21,270 nt of DNA from Candidatus Kuenenbacteria bacterium CG10_big_fil_rev_8_21_14_0_10_36_11 (GCA_002778535.1 PFBP01000051.1:1-21270), one strand, 5' to 3'; positions 14,553 to 21,270 are shown, numbered from the stretch's first letter. The notes: a model not told the origin generated them from the sequence alone. Program-made: numbers and translations.

Positions 14553-16445
14553 ATGATTGCCCAAGTCCTGCCACTCATCAGATTGCCAAAAAGCCTGGGA
14601 GTTTTTACTTATCGCGTGCCTTTGGATTTAACTAAAAAAATATGTATTGGTCAATTAGTAACTATCAATTTTCGCGAAAAAAATATCTATGGGTTGATCA
14701 TCGGCTTAGACAAAAAACACCAAAAAATAAAATTTCAGCTTAAGCCCATTAATAAAATTATCGCGCCAAATGTTTTAGTCACTTTGAATCAAATTAAACT
14801 CATAGATTTTATAGCTAAAACTTATGGCCTATCACCAGGATTAGTGGCTAAATCATTGGTGCCGGAAATACCAAGGAAACATAAAAACATAAAAACATTT
14901 CCGCCAGAGGCGGATCAGCCTTTGGCTGAAAAACAAAAAAATAGTCAGTCATTATTCTGGTATCAAGATGAAAAAGATGTGCTAAATTTAATTAAAGAAA
15001 AATGTGCTGCTGTTTTAAATAACAAAAAACAAATGCTGATTTTGGTGCCGGAAATAAATTTGATTGACAAGATTATTAAAGAGAGCGGTTTAAAAGAAAA
15101 TCAAATTATTAAAATTCATAGCCGTTTAAAGAAAACTGAATATTTTAAAGATTGGCAAAAAATTTTAACTGGCCAAGCAAAAATTATCATCGGCACTAAA
15201 ATAGCAGTTCTCCTGCCTTTTAACAATTTACAAATTATTATTGTTTTTAACGAGCACGACTGGAACCATAAACAATCTGACATCAATCCGCGCTATGACG
15301 TAAGAGTGATTGCCAAATGGCTGGCAAAAAATTATGGTAGTGAATTGATTCTTGCAACTCCAGCGCCAGCAGTGGAAACTTATTTTAAAAATAAAATAAA
15401 AATACAAGAACACTTTTCATCTGTCATCCTCGCGCAAGCGAGGATCTCGTGGATATTCTGTGAGCGCCGGGATCCCCGCTTGCACGGGGAAGTTTTTATA
15501 GTTGATTTAAATCAAGAAAGATTGGCTGGAAATTATAGTTTTATTAGTGATAAATTATTAGATAAAATCAAAGAAAAATTAGAAGCAAAGCAAAAAATAT
15601 TTTTATTCCATAACCGCACTGGTTTTGCCAAATTTATCATTTGCCATGATTGCCAATATGTTTTTCAATGTCCCAAATGCGAGACAACATTAAATTATGA
15701 AACCAAAAACAAACGATTAACTTGCAATTATTGCGGCTATGAAGAAGATATGCCGCCGCTTTGTCCCAAATGCGCCGGCGCTGATATCAAATTTAAAAGC
15801 GCGGGCGTACAAAAAATTAAAAGCGAATTAGTTAAACTTCTGCCAGAAACAAACATTATTGCAATGGAAAAAACATCAAAAGATATTGATGTTAATAATA
15901 TCAATATTGTCATCGGCACAAAATTCGCCCTTAATAAAATAAATTTAAAAAATTTTGGTCTGATTGCATTTATAAATTTTGATCAGCTTTTAAATATCAC
16001 TGATTTCCGCGCCAGTGAAAAAGCTTATCAATTATTTTATGAATTGAAATGCCAGAACCAAACGGCTAATTTTTTAATTCAAACCAATACCCAAGAAAAT
16101 AATGTCATTAAAAGCATTGCCCAAGATAATCCGGCTTTATTTTATGAACCTGAATTAAAAATCCGCGCGGAATTAAACTACCCGCCAGCTTGCCAGTTGA
16201 TTAAATTAACAAGCCAAAATAAAACTGCCAAAAACGCGGAAAATGAACTAAAAAAAACAGCGCAAAAAATAAAAGAAAAATTCCAAAAAATAGAAATTTT
16301 GGGGCCGGTAGCCAATACGCCTTATAAAGTTCGCGGTTTATATAAATATCATTTATTGCTTAAAATTGATCTTAAATTAAATATGGAACAAATCTTGACA
16401 ATTGTGCCGGATAATATTATTATTGATGTTAATCCAGAAAAATGA
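14553..16445 (+). CDS. priA: PriA-like primosomal protein N' with degenerate helicase motifs
   Basis: A 630-residue PriA homologue, about 100 shorter than typical. PriA normally restarts replication forks as a 3'-5' DNA helicase. The N-terminal DNA-binding domain is recognisable (LPKSLGVFTYRVP, GQLVTINF). The zinc module keeps all eight cysteines: Cys364, 367, 373, 376, 391, 394, 404 and 407. LILVPEINL, IIIGTKIAVLLPF and PRYDVR align with conserved helicase segments. However, the GxTGSGKT Walker A loop is replaced near 135-142 by FWYQDEKD, the DEEH box reads FNEH (232-235), and the QxxGRAGR motif after DFRASEKAYQL is absent. ATP hydrolysis therefore looks lost, and the protein may be a structural primosome factor. 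Two palindromic elements are inserted in frame (about 117-126 and 290-313). It is followed by def, a common pairing. Confidence 0.9.
   Translation: MIAQVLPLIRLPKSLGVFTYRVPLDLTKKICIGQLVTINFREKNIYGLIIGLDKKHQKIKFQLKPINKIIAPNVLVTLNQIKLIDFIAKTYGLSPGLVAKSLVPEIPRKHKNIKTFPPEADQPLAEKQKNSQSLFWYQDEKDVLNLIKEKCAAVLNNKKQMLILVPEINLIDKIIKESGLKENQIIKIHSRLKKTEYFKDWQKILTGQAKIIIGTKIAVLLPFNNLQIIIVFNEHDWNHKQSDINPRYDVRVIAKWLAKNYGSELILATPAPAVETYFKNKIKIQEHFSSVILAQARISWIFCERRDPRLHGEVFIVDLNQERLAGNYSFISDKLLDKIKEKLEAKQKIFLFHNRTGFAKFIICHDCQYVFQCPKCETTLNYETKNKRLTCNYCGYEEDMPPLCPKCAGADIKFKSAGVQKIKSELVKLLPETNIIAMEKTSKDIDVNNINIVIGTKFALNKINLKNFGLIAFINFDQLLNITDFRASEKAYQLFYELKCQNQTANFLIQTNTQENNVIKSIAQDNPALFYEPELKIRAELNYPPACQLIKLTSQNKTAKNAENELKKTAQKIKEKFQKIEILGPVANTPYKVRGLYKYHLLLKIDLKLNMEQILTIVPDNIIIDVNPEK
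14901..14930. repeat. Two abutting hairpins inserted in frame in priA
   Basis: CCGCC-AGA-GGCGG (14901-14913) is followed by TCAGCC-TTT-GGCTGA (14915-14929). They are translated as PPEADQPLAEK in a loop between the DNA-binding and helicase domains. They differ in sequence from the TGTCAT family. Confidence 0.7.
15422..15490. repeat. Composite palindromic element inserted in frame in priA, 69 bp
   Basis: It starts with TGTCAT and a perfect hairpin, ATCCTCGC-GCAA-GCGAGGAT (15426-15445), and ends with CCCCG...CGGGG (15474-15489). The terminal ATGACA is degraded. It adds about 23 codons (VILAQARIS...DPRLHGE) without breaking the frame. Confidence 0.85.
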
Positions 16446-16473
16446 CATAAAAAATAATATTTTTTTATGTCAT
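16442..16473. repeat. 13-bp perfect inverted repeat over the priA stop codon
   Basis: ATGACATAAAAAA and TTTTTTATGTCAT are exact complements separated by six bases. The left arm holds the priA TGA stop. The right arm is the TGTCAT edge of the next palindromic element. It could act as a weak AT-rich terminator, but there is no T tract beyond it. Confidence 0.7.
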
Positions 16474-16494
16474 CCCCACGAAAGTGGGGATCCC
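16468..16494. repeat. Half-length palindromic element between priA and def
   Basis: TGTCAT is followed by the perfect hairpin ATCCCCAC-GAAA-GTGGGGAT (16472-16491) and CCC. Only the left unit of the composite is present. It ends 10 bases before the def ATG. Confidence 0.85.
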
Positions 16495-16504
16495 ATGAAT
16501 AATT

Positions 16505-16960
16505 ATGATGCTGCCTATTATTACTCACCCCAATCCAATTCTTCGTCAAAAAGCTCGCGAATTAACTCGCGAGGATATTTTAAATCCAAAGTTTAAGAAA
16601 CTAATGGCAGATATGGCTGAAACAATGCTTAAAAAAGACGGGTTTGGCTTGGCCGCGCCTCAAATCAATCAAAGCATTCGTTTGGTCACGGTTAACAATA
16701 ACGGCGAAATAGCGGTTTTTCTCAACCCAAAAATATTAAAAAAATCATGGCGCAAAAATATAGCTGAAGAAGGCTGTTTATCAATTCCTAATGTTTTTTT
16801 ACCAATCAAAAGACACAGCACAATAACATTGGAATTTTTGAATTTAGCAGGCGATAAACAAATTCTAAAAACCAAAGATTTATTAGCGCGCGTTTTACAG
16901 CATGAAATTGATCATTTAGATGGAATTTTGTTTATAGACAAGGCAGAAAAAATTAATTAG
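16505..16960 (+). CDS. def: Peptide deformylase
   Basis: A 151-residue peptide deformylase, which removes the formyl group from the initiator methionine of nascent proteins at the ribosome. All three metal-site motifs are intact: GFGLAAPQ (46-53), EGCLS (89-93, metal ligand Cys91) and HEIDH (133-137, two histidine ligands and the catalytic Glu134). Length is normal to slightly short. Two adjacent ATG codons (16505 and 16508) could serve as the start; the true one is undecided and no Shine-Dalgarno site is evident. It lies 59 bases downstream of priA on the same strand, separated by a palindromic element, and is probably co-transcribed. Confidence 0.96.
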   Translation: MMLPIITHPNPILRQKARELTREDILNPKFKKLMADMAETMLKKDGFGLAAPQINQSIRLVTVNNNGEIAVFLNPKILKKSWRKNIAEEGCLSIPNVFLPIKRHSTITLEFLNLAGDKQILKTKDLLARVLQHEIDHLDGILFIDKAEKIN

Positions 16961-16965
16961 GAATT

Positions 16966-17054
16966 TGTCATCCCGAACTTGTTTCGGGATCTTAAGAAAG
17001 AAGTTAATCTTGGAATAAAAAGATGCTGATTCGCCCAGGGCAGACAGCATGACA
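16966..17054. repeat. Composite palindromic element, 89 bp, between convergent genes
   Basis: It starts with TGTCAT and the hairpin ATCCCGAA-CTTGT-TTCGGGAT (16970-16990). It ends with a GATGCTG...CAGCATGACA unit (about 17022-17054). It fills most of the gap between def and the convergent GT4 gene. No T tract follows either hairpin, so I do not call a terminator. Confidence 0.82.
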
Positions 17055-17068
17055 AAATAATAATAAAA

Positions 17069-18154
17069 TTATTTAAAAACCCCATCCACGAAACTTTTTA
17101 TTTCCTCCATAAATCTTTTTTTATTAAACTGCTCTGCGTGCAGTTTTATTTTTTTCGAATCAAATTTCTCCGGCTGGAAATGAATAATAGTATTGGCTAA
17201 ACCTTCCCAGGTTTGATCCTGAAAAAATTCTCCAGTCTCCCCTGCTTTAATAGTTTCAATAGCTCCGCCGCGATCATAAGCTATAACTGGCCGGCCAGAA
17301 GACATAGCTTCAATAGTCGTGATGCCAAAATCTTCTTCCTGCGGATTAATAAAAGCCAGACTTTCCGCATAAAGTCTGGCCTTTTCTGTTTCTGTCACCT
17401 CGCCTAAAAATTCAATATTTTTTTTGGCAATTGATTTTAGATAATTATATTCCGGTCCCATGCCAAAAATTTTCAATGGCATATTTAATTTATTAAAAGC
17501 TTTAACAGCCAGATCATATCTTTTATATGGCACTAAGCGCCCGCCAATCAGATAATAATTGCTTAAATTTTTAGCTATAAAAAAATTTTCCGTGTCCACT
17601 GGCGGATAAATTACTGTTGAATTTTTTTGATAATATCTTTTGACCCTCGCTTGAACTGTTTTTGAATTGGCTAAAAAATAATCTACTCTTTGCCCTGCAT
17701 TATAATCCCAGTTGCGCAAATGAGATAAATAAAAAGGCAAAATTTTTTTTATTATTTTAGGATAATGCAGATCTTCCACATAACCATGCCATTCTGACCA
17801 TAAATATCTGGTCGGCGTGTGGCAATAACAAATATGTTTAGTAGCTGGCTGAACCAAAACTCCTTTGGCAAAGGAAGAACTGGAAGAAATAATCAGATCA
17901 AATGCCCGTAAATCATGTGATTCTATGGCAGTTGGCATCAGTGGCAAAAGCCATTGGTATCTTTTTTCAATTTCTGGAAATTTCTGCAAAAAACTTGGCA
18001 CAATTTCTTTGGTCTGATAATATTTTTCCTTTTTATTCTGGTCATAAAATAAAACAAAAATCGGAGCTTTTGGATAAAGCTCCATAAGAGCGCGCAGCAC
18101 CCTTTCCTGCCCGCCTTCCTGAACCAGCATGTCATTGACTAAAGCGACTTTCAT
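17069..18154 (-). CDS. Glycosyltransferase family 4, WbaZ-like mannosyltransferase type
   Basis: A 361-residue GT-B enzyme that differs in type from the others here. It starts with VALVNDMLVQEGGQERVL (3-20). CYCHTPTRYLWSEWHGY (109-125) is the hallmark of the WbaZ/Mtf-like GT4 group, often annotated as mannosyltransferase. IYPPVDTENF ends the first domain and LIGGRLVPYKRYD opens the second. FGMGPEYNYL follows, and the donor motif is EDFGITTIE (E-x7-E) with AYDRGGAIET after it. No repeats are inserted. It lies 100 bases downstream of the glycosylphosphotransferase gene with its own weak promoter candidate. It plausibly adds an early sugar to the lipid-linked glycan; mannose is only the family's usual substrate. 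Confidence 0.92.
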   Translation of the reverse strand: MKVALVNDMLVQEGGQERVLRALMELYPKAPIFVLFYDQNKKEKYYQTKEIVPSFLQKFPEIEKRYQWLLPLMPTAIESHDLRAFDLIISSSSSFAKGVLVQPATKHICYCHTPTRYLWSEWHGYVEDLHYPKIIKKILPFYLSHLRNWDYNAGQRVDYFLANSKTVQARVKRYYQKNSTVIYPPVDTENFFIAKNLSNYYLIGGRLVPYKRYDLAVKAFNKLNMPLKIFGMGPEYNYLKSIAKKNIEFLGEVTETEKARLYAESLAFINPQEEDFGITTIEAMSSGRPVIAYDRGGAIETIKAGETGEFFQDQTWEGLANTIIHFQPEKFDSKKIKLHAEQFNKKRFMEEIKSFVDGVFK

Positions 18155-18162
18155 AAGAGTTT

Positions 18163-18191
18163 ATCTTACCAATCTGAAAACTAAAAGGCAA
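18163..18191 (-). promoter_or_regulatory. Weak candidate promoter of the WbaZ-like GT4 gene
   Basis: The minus strand reads TTGCCT (18191-18186), 17 bases, TAAGAT (18168-18163), eight bases before the ATG. The -10 box is identical to that of rnpB. Each box matches consensus at only four of six positions. Confidence 0.45.
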
Positions 18192-18254
18192 ATTTAGAAA
18201 AAAAGAAATACAGCAATGCTATGTCTCTGCAATAAAATTAAATCATTTGTTTCT

Positions 18255-19646
18255 TTATTTGGCTCCTTTTCTTAATAAAACCACTAAGGGAGTTTTAATT
18301 AAAATAATCAAATCCAGCCATAAAGACCAGTTTTCAATATAGAAAGTATCAAGCCTGACTTCTTCTTCAAAATCTAAATCTGAACGGCCGGAAACTTGCG
18401 CCAAGCCGGTAATGCCTGGTTTAATATTTAGTAATTTTTTATGGTGTTTTTCATATTGTTTCACTTCATTTGGCTCATGCGGACGAGGGCCGACCAGACT
18501 CATATCACCTTTAAACGCGTTTAAAAATTGAGGCAATTCATCCAAACTCCATTTCCTAATAAATCTTCCCACGCGCGTGACTCTCGGATCTGCTTCCATT
18601 TTAAACAACGGCCCGTCTTCGCGTTCGTTTTCAGCCAAAAGTTTTTGTTTTAATTTGTCAGCGTTTTTTACCATTGAACGAAATTTCCAAATTTTGATTT
18701 CCCGGCCATAAGCGCCGATTCTTTTGGCATGATAAAAAATCGGACCCTGCGAATCCATTTTTATGATAATTCCCAAAATCAAAAATAAAGGTGAAAAAAT
18801 AATCAATAATAAAAACGAAAAAATAAGATCAAAAACTCTTTTTAAAATTCTGCCCCAGCCATCTAAGGCAGTGCGTTTCACTTCCACCATGGGCACACCA
18901 GCCAAAGTATAAATGTCAAAATTAGAACTTTGCGTGGCAAAAAAATCAGCTGTATATTTAAAAACTAAATGGTTTTCATTAGCAAAATCAAGCAGTTTTA
19001 AATTTTCCCGGCGATCAAGCGCAGAATCTGTCTGCCAGATTTCATCAAAACCTTTAGTGTGGTATAATTCTGATATTTTTTCTTCGCCATCTTCTTTAAA
19101 ATCTGTTAAACGAGCAACAATTTGATAACCTAATTTTTTATTTTTATAAATTTCTTTGGCAATATCTTCAGTAGAATTATCAGCACCAATCAAAAGAATT
19201 TTGTGAACTCCCCTGCCTTTAATATAAAGCAGGCGCTGAATGCCAAGTATTAAAAGCCTCGCAGTAGCCACAAAAACAAAAGAAAAAAGCCAGGCAAAAA
19301 GCAAAATAAAACGCGAATTAAAAAGTTCGCGCGAAAAAAACGCTCCGACAATCACCGCAAGCATGCCAGTGGAACAAGCTAAAAAAATTTTACCAATTTC
19401 TTGAAAAATTCTTTTAGGCCCGGCAATCTGATAAAGGCCGGCTATCATAAAAATAAAAATCCAGCCCAAAGCAATCAGCCAGACAAAATTCAGATACTCA
19501 TTGAATTTTAAATTAAAAATAACAGGCCGGATTTCCTGAATCCAATCAACATAACGGAGAGCATAAGCCGCGACCGCAGCTAAAACCAACATAATATAAT
19601 CAACTGGCAAAAGAATAGCGGAAAAAGTTAAATCTGATTTTTTCAT
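18255..19646 (-). CDS. Polyprenyl-phosphate glycosylphosphotransferase (WcaJ/WbaP-like)
   Basis: A 463-residue membrane enzyme of the bacterial sugar-transferase family. It moves a sugar-1-phosphate from a nucleotide sugar to undecaprenyl phosphate and so starts a repeat unit. The N-terminal third has about four to five hydrophobic helices, and KILLIGADNSTEDIAKEI begins a Rossmann-like middle domain. The catalytic domain starts with KRVFDLIFSFLLLIIFSP, has IWKFRSMVKNAD, and carries the SLDELPQFLNAFKGDMSLVG and GPRPHEP motifs with the acidic residues used in catalysis. PGITGLAQVSGR is the conserved closing segment. The ATG is only nine bases from the rnpB 3' end, and no promoter is obvious, so its mRNA may come from the rnpB transcript or from within rnpB. 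Confidence 0.95.
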   Translation of the reverse strand: MKKSDLTFSAILLPVDYIMLVLAAVAAYALRYVDWIQEIRPVIFNLKFNEYLNFVWLIALGWIFIFMIAGLYQIAGPKRIFQEIGKIFLACSTGMLAVIVGAFFSRELFNSRFILLFAWLFSFVFVATARLLILGIQRLLYIKGRGVHKILLIGADNSTEDIAKEIYKNKKLGYQIVARLTDFKEDGEEKISELYHTKGFDEIWQTDSALDRRENLKLLDFANENHLVFKYTADFFATQSSNFDIYTLAGVPMVEVKRTALDGWGRILKRVFDLIFSFLLLIIFSPLFLILGIIIKMDSQGPIFYHAKRIGAYGREIKIWKFRSMVKNADKLKQKLLAENEREDGPLFKMEADPRVTRVGRFIRKWSLDELPQFLNAFKGDMSLVGPRPHEPNEVKQYEKHHKKLLNIKPGITGLAQVSGRSDLDFEEEVRLDTFYIENWSLWLDLIILIKTPLVVLLRKGAK

Positions 19647-19655
19647 AATTATTTT

Positions 19656-20055
19656 GTCCAGGCAGGATCATAAGCCAGATTCTGTCTTAGTCGCGAATAA
19701 TACGAATTTAAAAAAATACGAATTATTACGAATAAATACGGCCATCTATCTAAGCCTCCGATTTAACGGAGTTGCACCAGATAAGGTTTGCCCAAATCTA
19801 TGTCGCCATAGAAGCGCGTGGTCTCTTACACCGCGGTTTCATCCTTACTCCGATAAGCTTGCGCTGCCGGAGCGGTTTATTTTCTGTGGCACTTGCTCAA
19901 AGTTTTGAATTGGCCAAAAGAAAAATAAAACGATCGTGGATTATTTTTCTGTTTTGTAATTCTTATACTTGGTTCTGTTTCAGAACTATCTTTTTTATGG
20001 TGTCCGGACTTTCCTCTCCGATTTTACATCAGAGCAGCCGTTCACCTGCCTGGAC
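19656..20055 (-). ncRNA. rnpB: RNase P RNA, bacterial class A
   Basis: The catalytic RNA of RNase P, which cuts the 5' leader from pre-tRNAs. The ends form a perfect P1 helix: GTCCAGGCAGG at the 5' end pairs with CCTGCCTGGAC at the 3' end. The universal 5' core GAGGAAAGTCCGGAC lies near 20000-20015. The 3' core ACAGAATCTGGCTTAT (about 19671-19687) completes P4 pairing. CCACAGAAAATAAACCGC, GGATGAAACCGCGG with GTAAGAGACCAC, and GGTGCAA (the loop that binds the tRNA CCA end) follow in the expected order. Just before the 3' core, where P19 normally lies, is an AT-rich imperfect inverted repeat (about 19690-19735). Ends are taken from the P1 helix and the promoter spacing, so a few bases of error are possible. 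Length is about 400 bases. Confidence 0.95.
19690..19735. repeat. AT-rich imperfect inverted repeat in the rnpB P19 region
   Basis: CGAATAATACGAAT and AATACGAATTATTACG are near complements around an AAAAAA-rich centre. The nonamer AATACGAAT occurs twice, and related TTACGAATA follows. It can fold into a long arm on the RNA. Confidence 0.65.
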
Positions 20056-20061
20056 AAAAAT

Positions 20062-20090
20062 ATCTTAGCAAAAAACAGAGATTCTGTCAA
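20062..20090 (-). promoter_or_regulatory. Promoter of rnpB
   Basis: The minus strand reads TTGACA (20090-20085, perfect), 17 bases, TAAGAT (20067-20062). Six bases later is the G that opens helix P1, so the predicted start site agrees with the RNA 5' end. Confidence 0.85.
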
Positions 20091-20098
20091 CAAATTTT

Positions 20099-21270
20099 TT
20101 AATTCTTTTTATACAAAAATAACAAGCCAAAAATCAGCCAGAATAAAATTGCCAGATCGTTTTTAAAATACGGCACATCAACCAAACCATGAATTAAAAT
20201 TACGAACATGCTCCAAATCAGGCCAAATAATAAAAATTTGTTTTGATTCTGACGAAAAGTAAAAATTATTTTTTTTAAAAAAATAATCACTAACGCTAAA
20301 AAACTGAACAAACCCAATAATCCGATTTCTGACCAAAAATTTAAAATTAAATTATGCGGATATTGAAAAATTTCCACAAAGCTCCAGATATGATAAGGCG
20401 CGACCGCGGTCTGATAATTGGAAAGCCCGGGGCCGAAAATAAAGTTATGTTTTAACATTTCAAAAGTTTCTGTCCACATTTTAACTCTGACCTGCCCGCT
20501 CCAATCTTTTAACAAAAGTGTATCAGAAATATTTGACGGTAAAATATTAAAATAAATAACACTGCTAAAAATTAAAAGCAATAAAATTGAGACAAAAATT
20601 GTTTTTTTATAAAAAAAACCGGTTATAATAATTCCCAATAACAAACCCATAATAGCGCCAGTGGAATTGGCCCAGAAAATAGCCAGAAGTGAAAAAATAA
20701 TTACTAACAAAAGAAAAAAAATCAAAAAAATATTTTTTTTAAATTCTTTTGTTAGGTGAGCGGCATAAAAAACAAGCAAAGGTATAATCGGTCCGAGATA
20801 CAGGCCAATGGCATTAGGGTAGCCGTAAAAGCTGGTTACACGAAAAGTGTTATCTTTGCCCCAAAAAGTGTATGGCACAAACCAGCCGGTAAATTTTTGA
20901 ATAATTGCTAACGCGCTAACAAGAAACGCGCTAAGGGCCAAAGAAAGCAAAATTTTAGGAATATCGCGCTTGGAAAAAATATCTAAAAAAATAAAAAATA
21001 AAATTATGGGTTCAATAAAATAAGCTTTCCAAGCGCCCCAAGCAGCGCGCGTATCTGAAGCAATAAAAACAGCAATCGTGGCTGAAATAACGAATAAACC
21101 GATGATAATCAAATTTTGCAGACCCAACAAATCTTTAATTTTTTGCCAGCTCACTGCTAAATTTATATTTTTTATTTTTTTTATAAACCAAATAAATATC
21201 AAAATTATAATCATTACTTCTAAAAAAGTAGTTGGCAAAAAACCAATATTAAAACGCAAAAGATAACTGG
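20099..21270 (-). CDS. O-antigen ligase/polymerase-like membrane protein (N-terminus off window)
   Basis: The frame is open to the right edge (SYLLRFNIGFLPTTFLEVMI at the visible start), so the protein begins beyond the window; a TTG at 21259 is not a convincing start. About 390 residues are visible with roughly ten hydrophobic helices. GYPNAIGLYLGP, ANSTGAIMGLLLG and FGPGLSNYQTAVAPY, a large loop ending in YPHNLILNFWSEIGLLGLF, and the final FLYKKN fit the Wzy/WaaL (O-antigen ligase) family. The His of YPHN and the preceding loop match the family's periplasmic active region. Such proteins join lipid-linked glycan units or attach them to an acceptor outside the membrane. The gene ends nine bases before the rnpB promoter. 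Confidence 0.88.
   Translation of the reverse strand, partial: SYLLRFNIGFLPTTFLEVMIIILIFIWFIKKIKNINLAVSWQKIKDLLGLQNLIIIGLFVISATIAVFIASDTRAAWGAWKAYFIEPIILFFIFLDIFSKRDIPKILLSLALSAFLVSALAIIQKFTGWFVPYTFWGKDNTFRVTSFYGYPNAIGLYLGPIIPLLVFYAAHLTKEFKKNIFLIFFLLLVIIFSLLAIFWANSTGAIMGLLLGIIITGFFYKKTIFVSILLLLIFSSVIYFNILPSNISDTLLLKDWSGQVRVKMWTETFEMLKHNFIFGPGLSNYQTAVAPYHIWSFVEIFQYPHNLILNFWSEIGLLGLFSFLALVIIFLKKIIFTFRQNQNKFLLFGLIWSMFVILIHGLVDVPYFKNDLAILFWLIFGLLFLYKKN

Noticed and set aside
3882..17054. Palindromic repeats as a CRISPR array
   Set aside because: The copies are unevenly spaced over 13 kb, differ in sequence and length, and lie within and between genes; there are no regular spacers or cas genes.
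2741..18154. The seven GT4 genes as recent tandem duplicates
   Set aside because: Outside the shared GT-B motifs their sequences differ widely, including distinct N-terminal loops and donor motifs, so they are old, separate lineages.
19654..20166. Short plus-strand open frames over 19654-20166
   Set aside because: They overlap the RNase P RNA gene and show no protein family features.
21257..21259. TTG start at 21259 for the O-antigen-ligase-like gene
   Set aside because: The frame stays open to the window edge and the visible start lies inside a region that in this family is normally preceded by another membrane segment; the gene is more likely cut off.

Overview
The window looks like a chromosomal fragment of a small-genome, AT-rich bacterium, most likely a Patescibacteria (CPR) lineage of the Parcubacteria type. 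The reasons are the low GC content, tight ATGA-type gene overlaps, a near absence of Shine-Dalgarno sites, a dense set of GT-B glycosyltransferases, and a degenerate PriA. This placement is inference, because no 16S gene or marker set is present. TGA acts as a normal stop (for example in two ATGA overlaps), so a UGA-recoded lineage is unlikely.

Layout. (1) Positions 1-1572, minus strand: a cut-off FAD-dependent oxidoreductase and a SAM methyltransferase, with their own candidate promoter. (2) Positions 1641-11992, minus strand: ten genes that read as one surface-glycan operon. In transcription order they are GT4, GtrA-family membrane protein, GT4, B12-binding-type radical SAM enzyme, GT4, GT4, methyltransferase, GT-A-like transferase with a DxD motif, GT4 and a GHMP sugar kinase, closed by an intrinsic terminator at 1594-1628. 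(3) Positions 12085-13296, plus strand: a divergent GT4 gene, ending in a bidirectional terminator shared with the convergent gap gene. (4) Positions 13363-16960: housekeeping genes gap (minus), priA and def (plus). (5) Positions 17069-21270, minus strand: an O-antigen-ligase/polymerase-like membrane protein (cut by the window edge), the RNase P RNA gene rnpB, a polyprenyl-phosphate glycosylphosphotransferase and a WbaZ-like GT4.

How the genes fit together: the glycosylphosphotransferase would load the first sugar phosphate on the lipid carrier, the GT4 and GT-A enzymes would extend the glycan, the GHMP kinase would supply an activated sugar precursor, and the methyltransferases, radical SAM and FAD enzymes would modify sugars or lipid. 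The Wzy/WaaL-like protein would polymerise or ligate the product outside the membrane, and GtrA may handle lipid-linked sugars. Substrates cannot be read from sequence.

The most unusual content is a family of short palindromic elements, often bounded by TGTCAT and ATGACA, scattered between 3.9 and 17.1 kb. Some lie between genes, several ending just upstream of start codons. Others sit in frame inside four protein genes (three glycosyltransferases and priA), and one supplies the stop codon of a fifth. Four glycosyltransferases carry unrelated insertions at the same place, the linker before the C-terminal Rossmann domain. PriA has kept its eight zinc-binding cysteines but has lost the Walker A, DEEH and GRAGR helicase motifs. 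Several genes have a -10 box exactly six bases before the ATG, which points to leaderless transcription.
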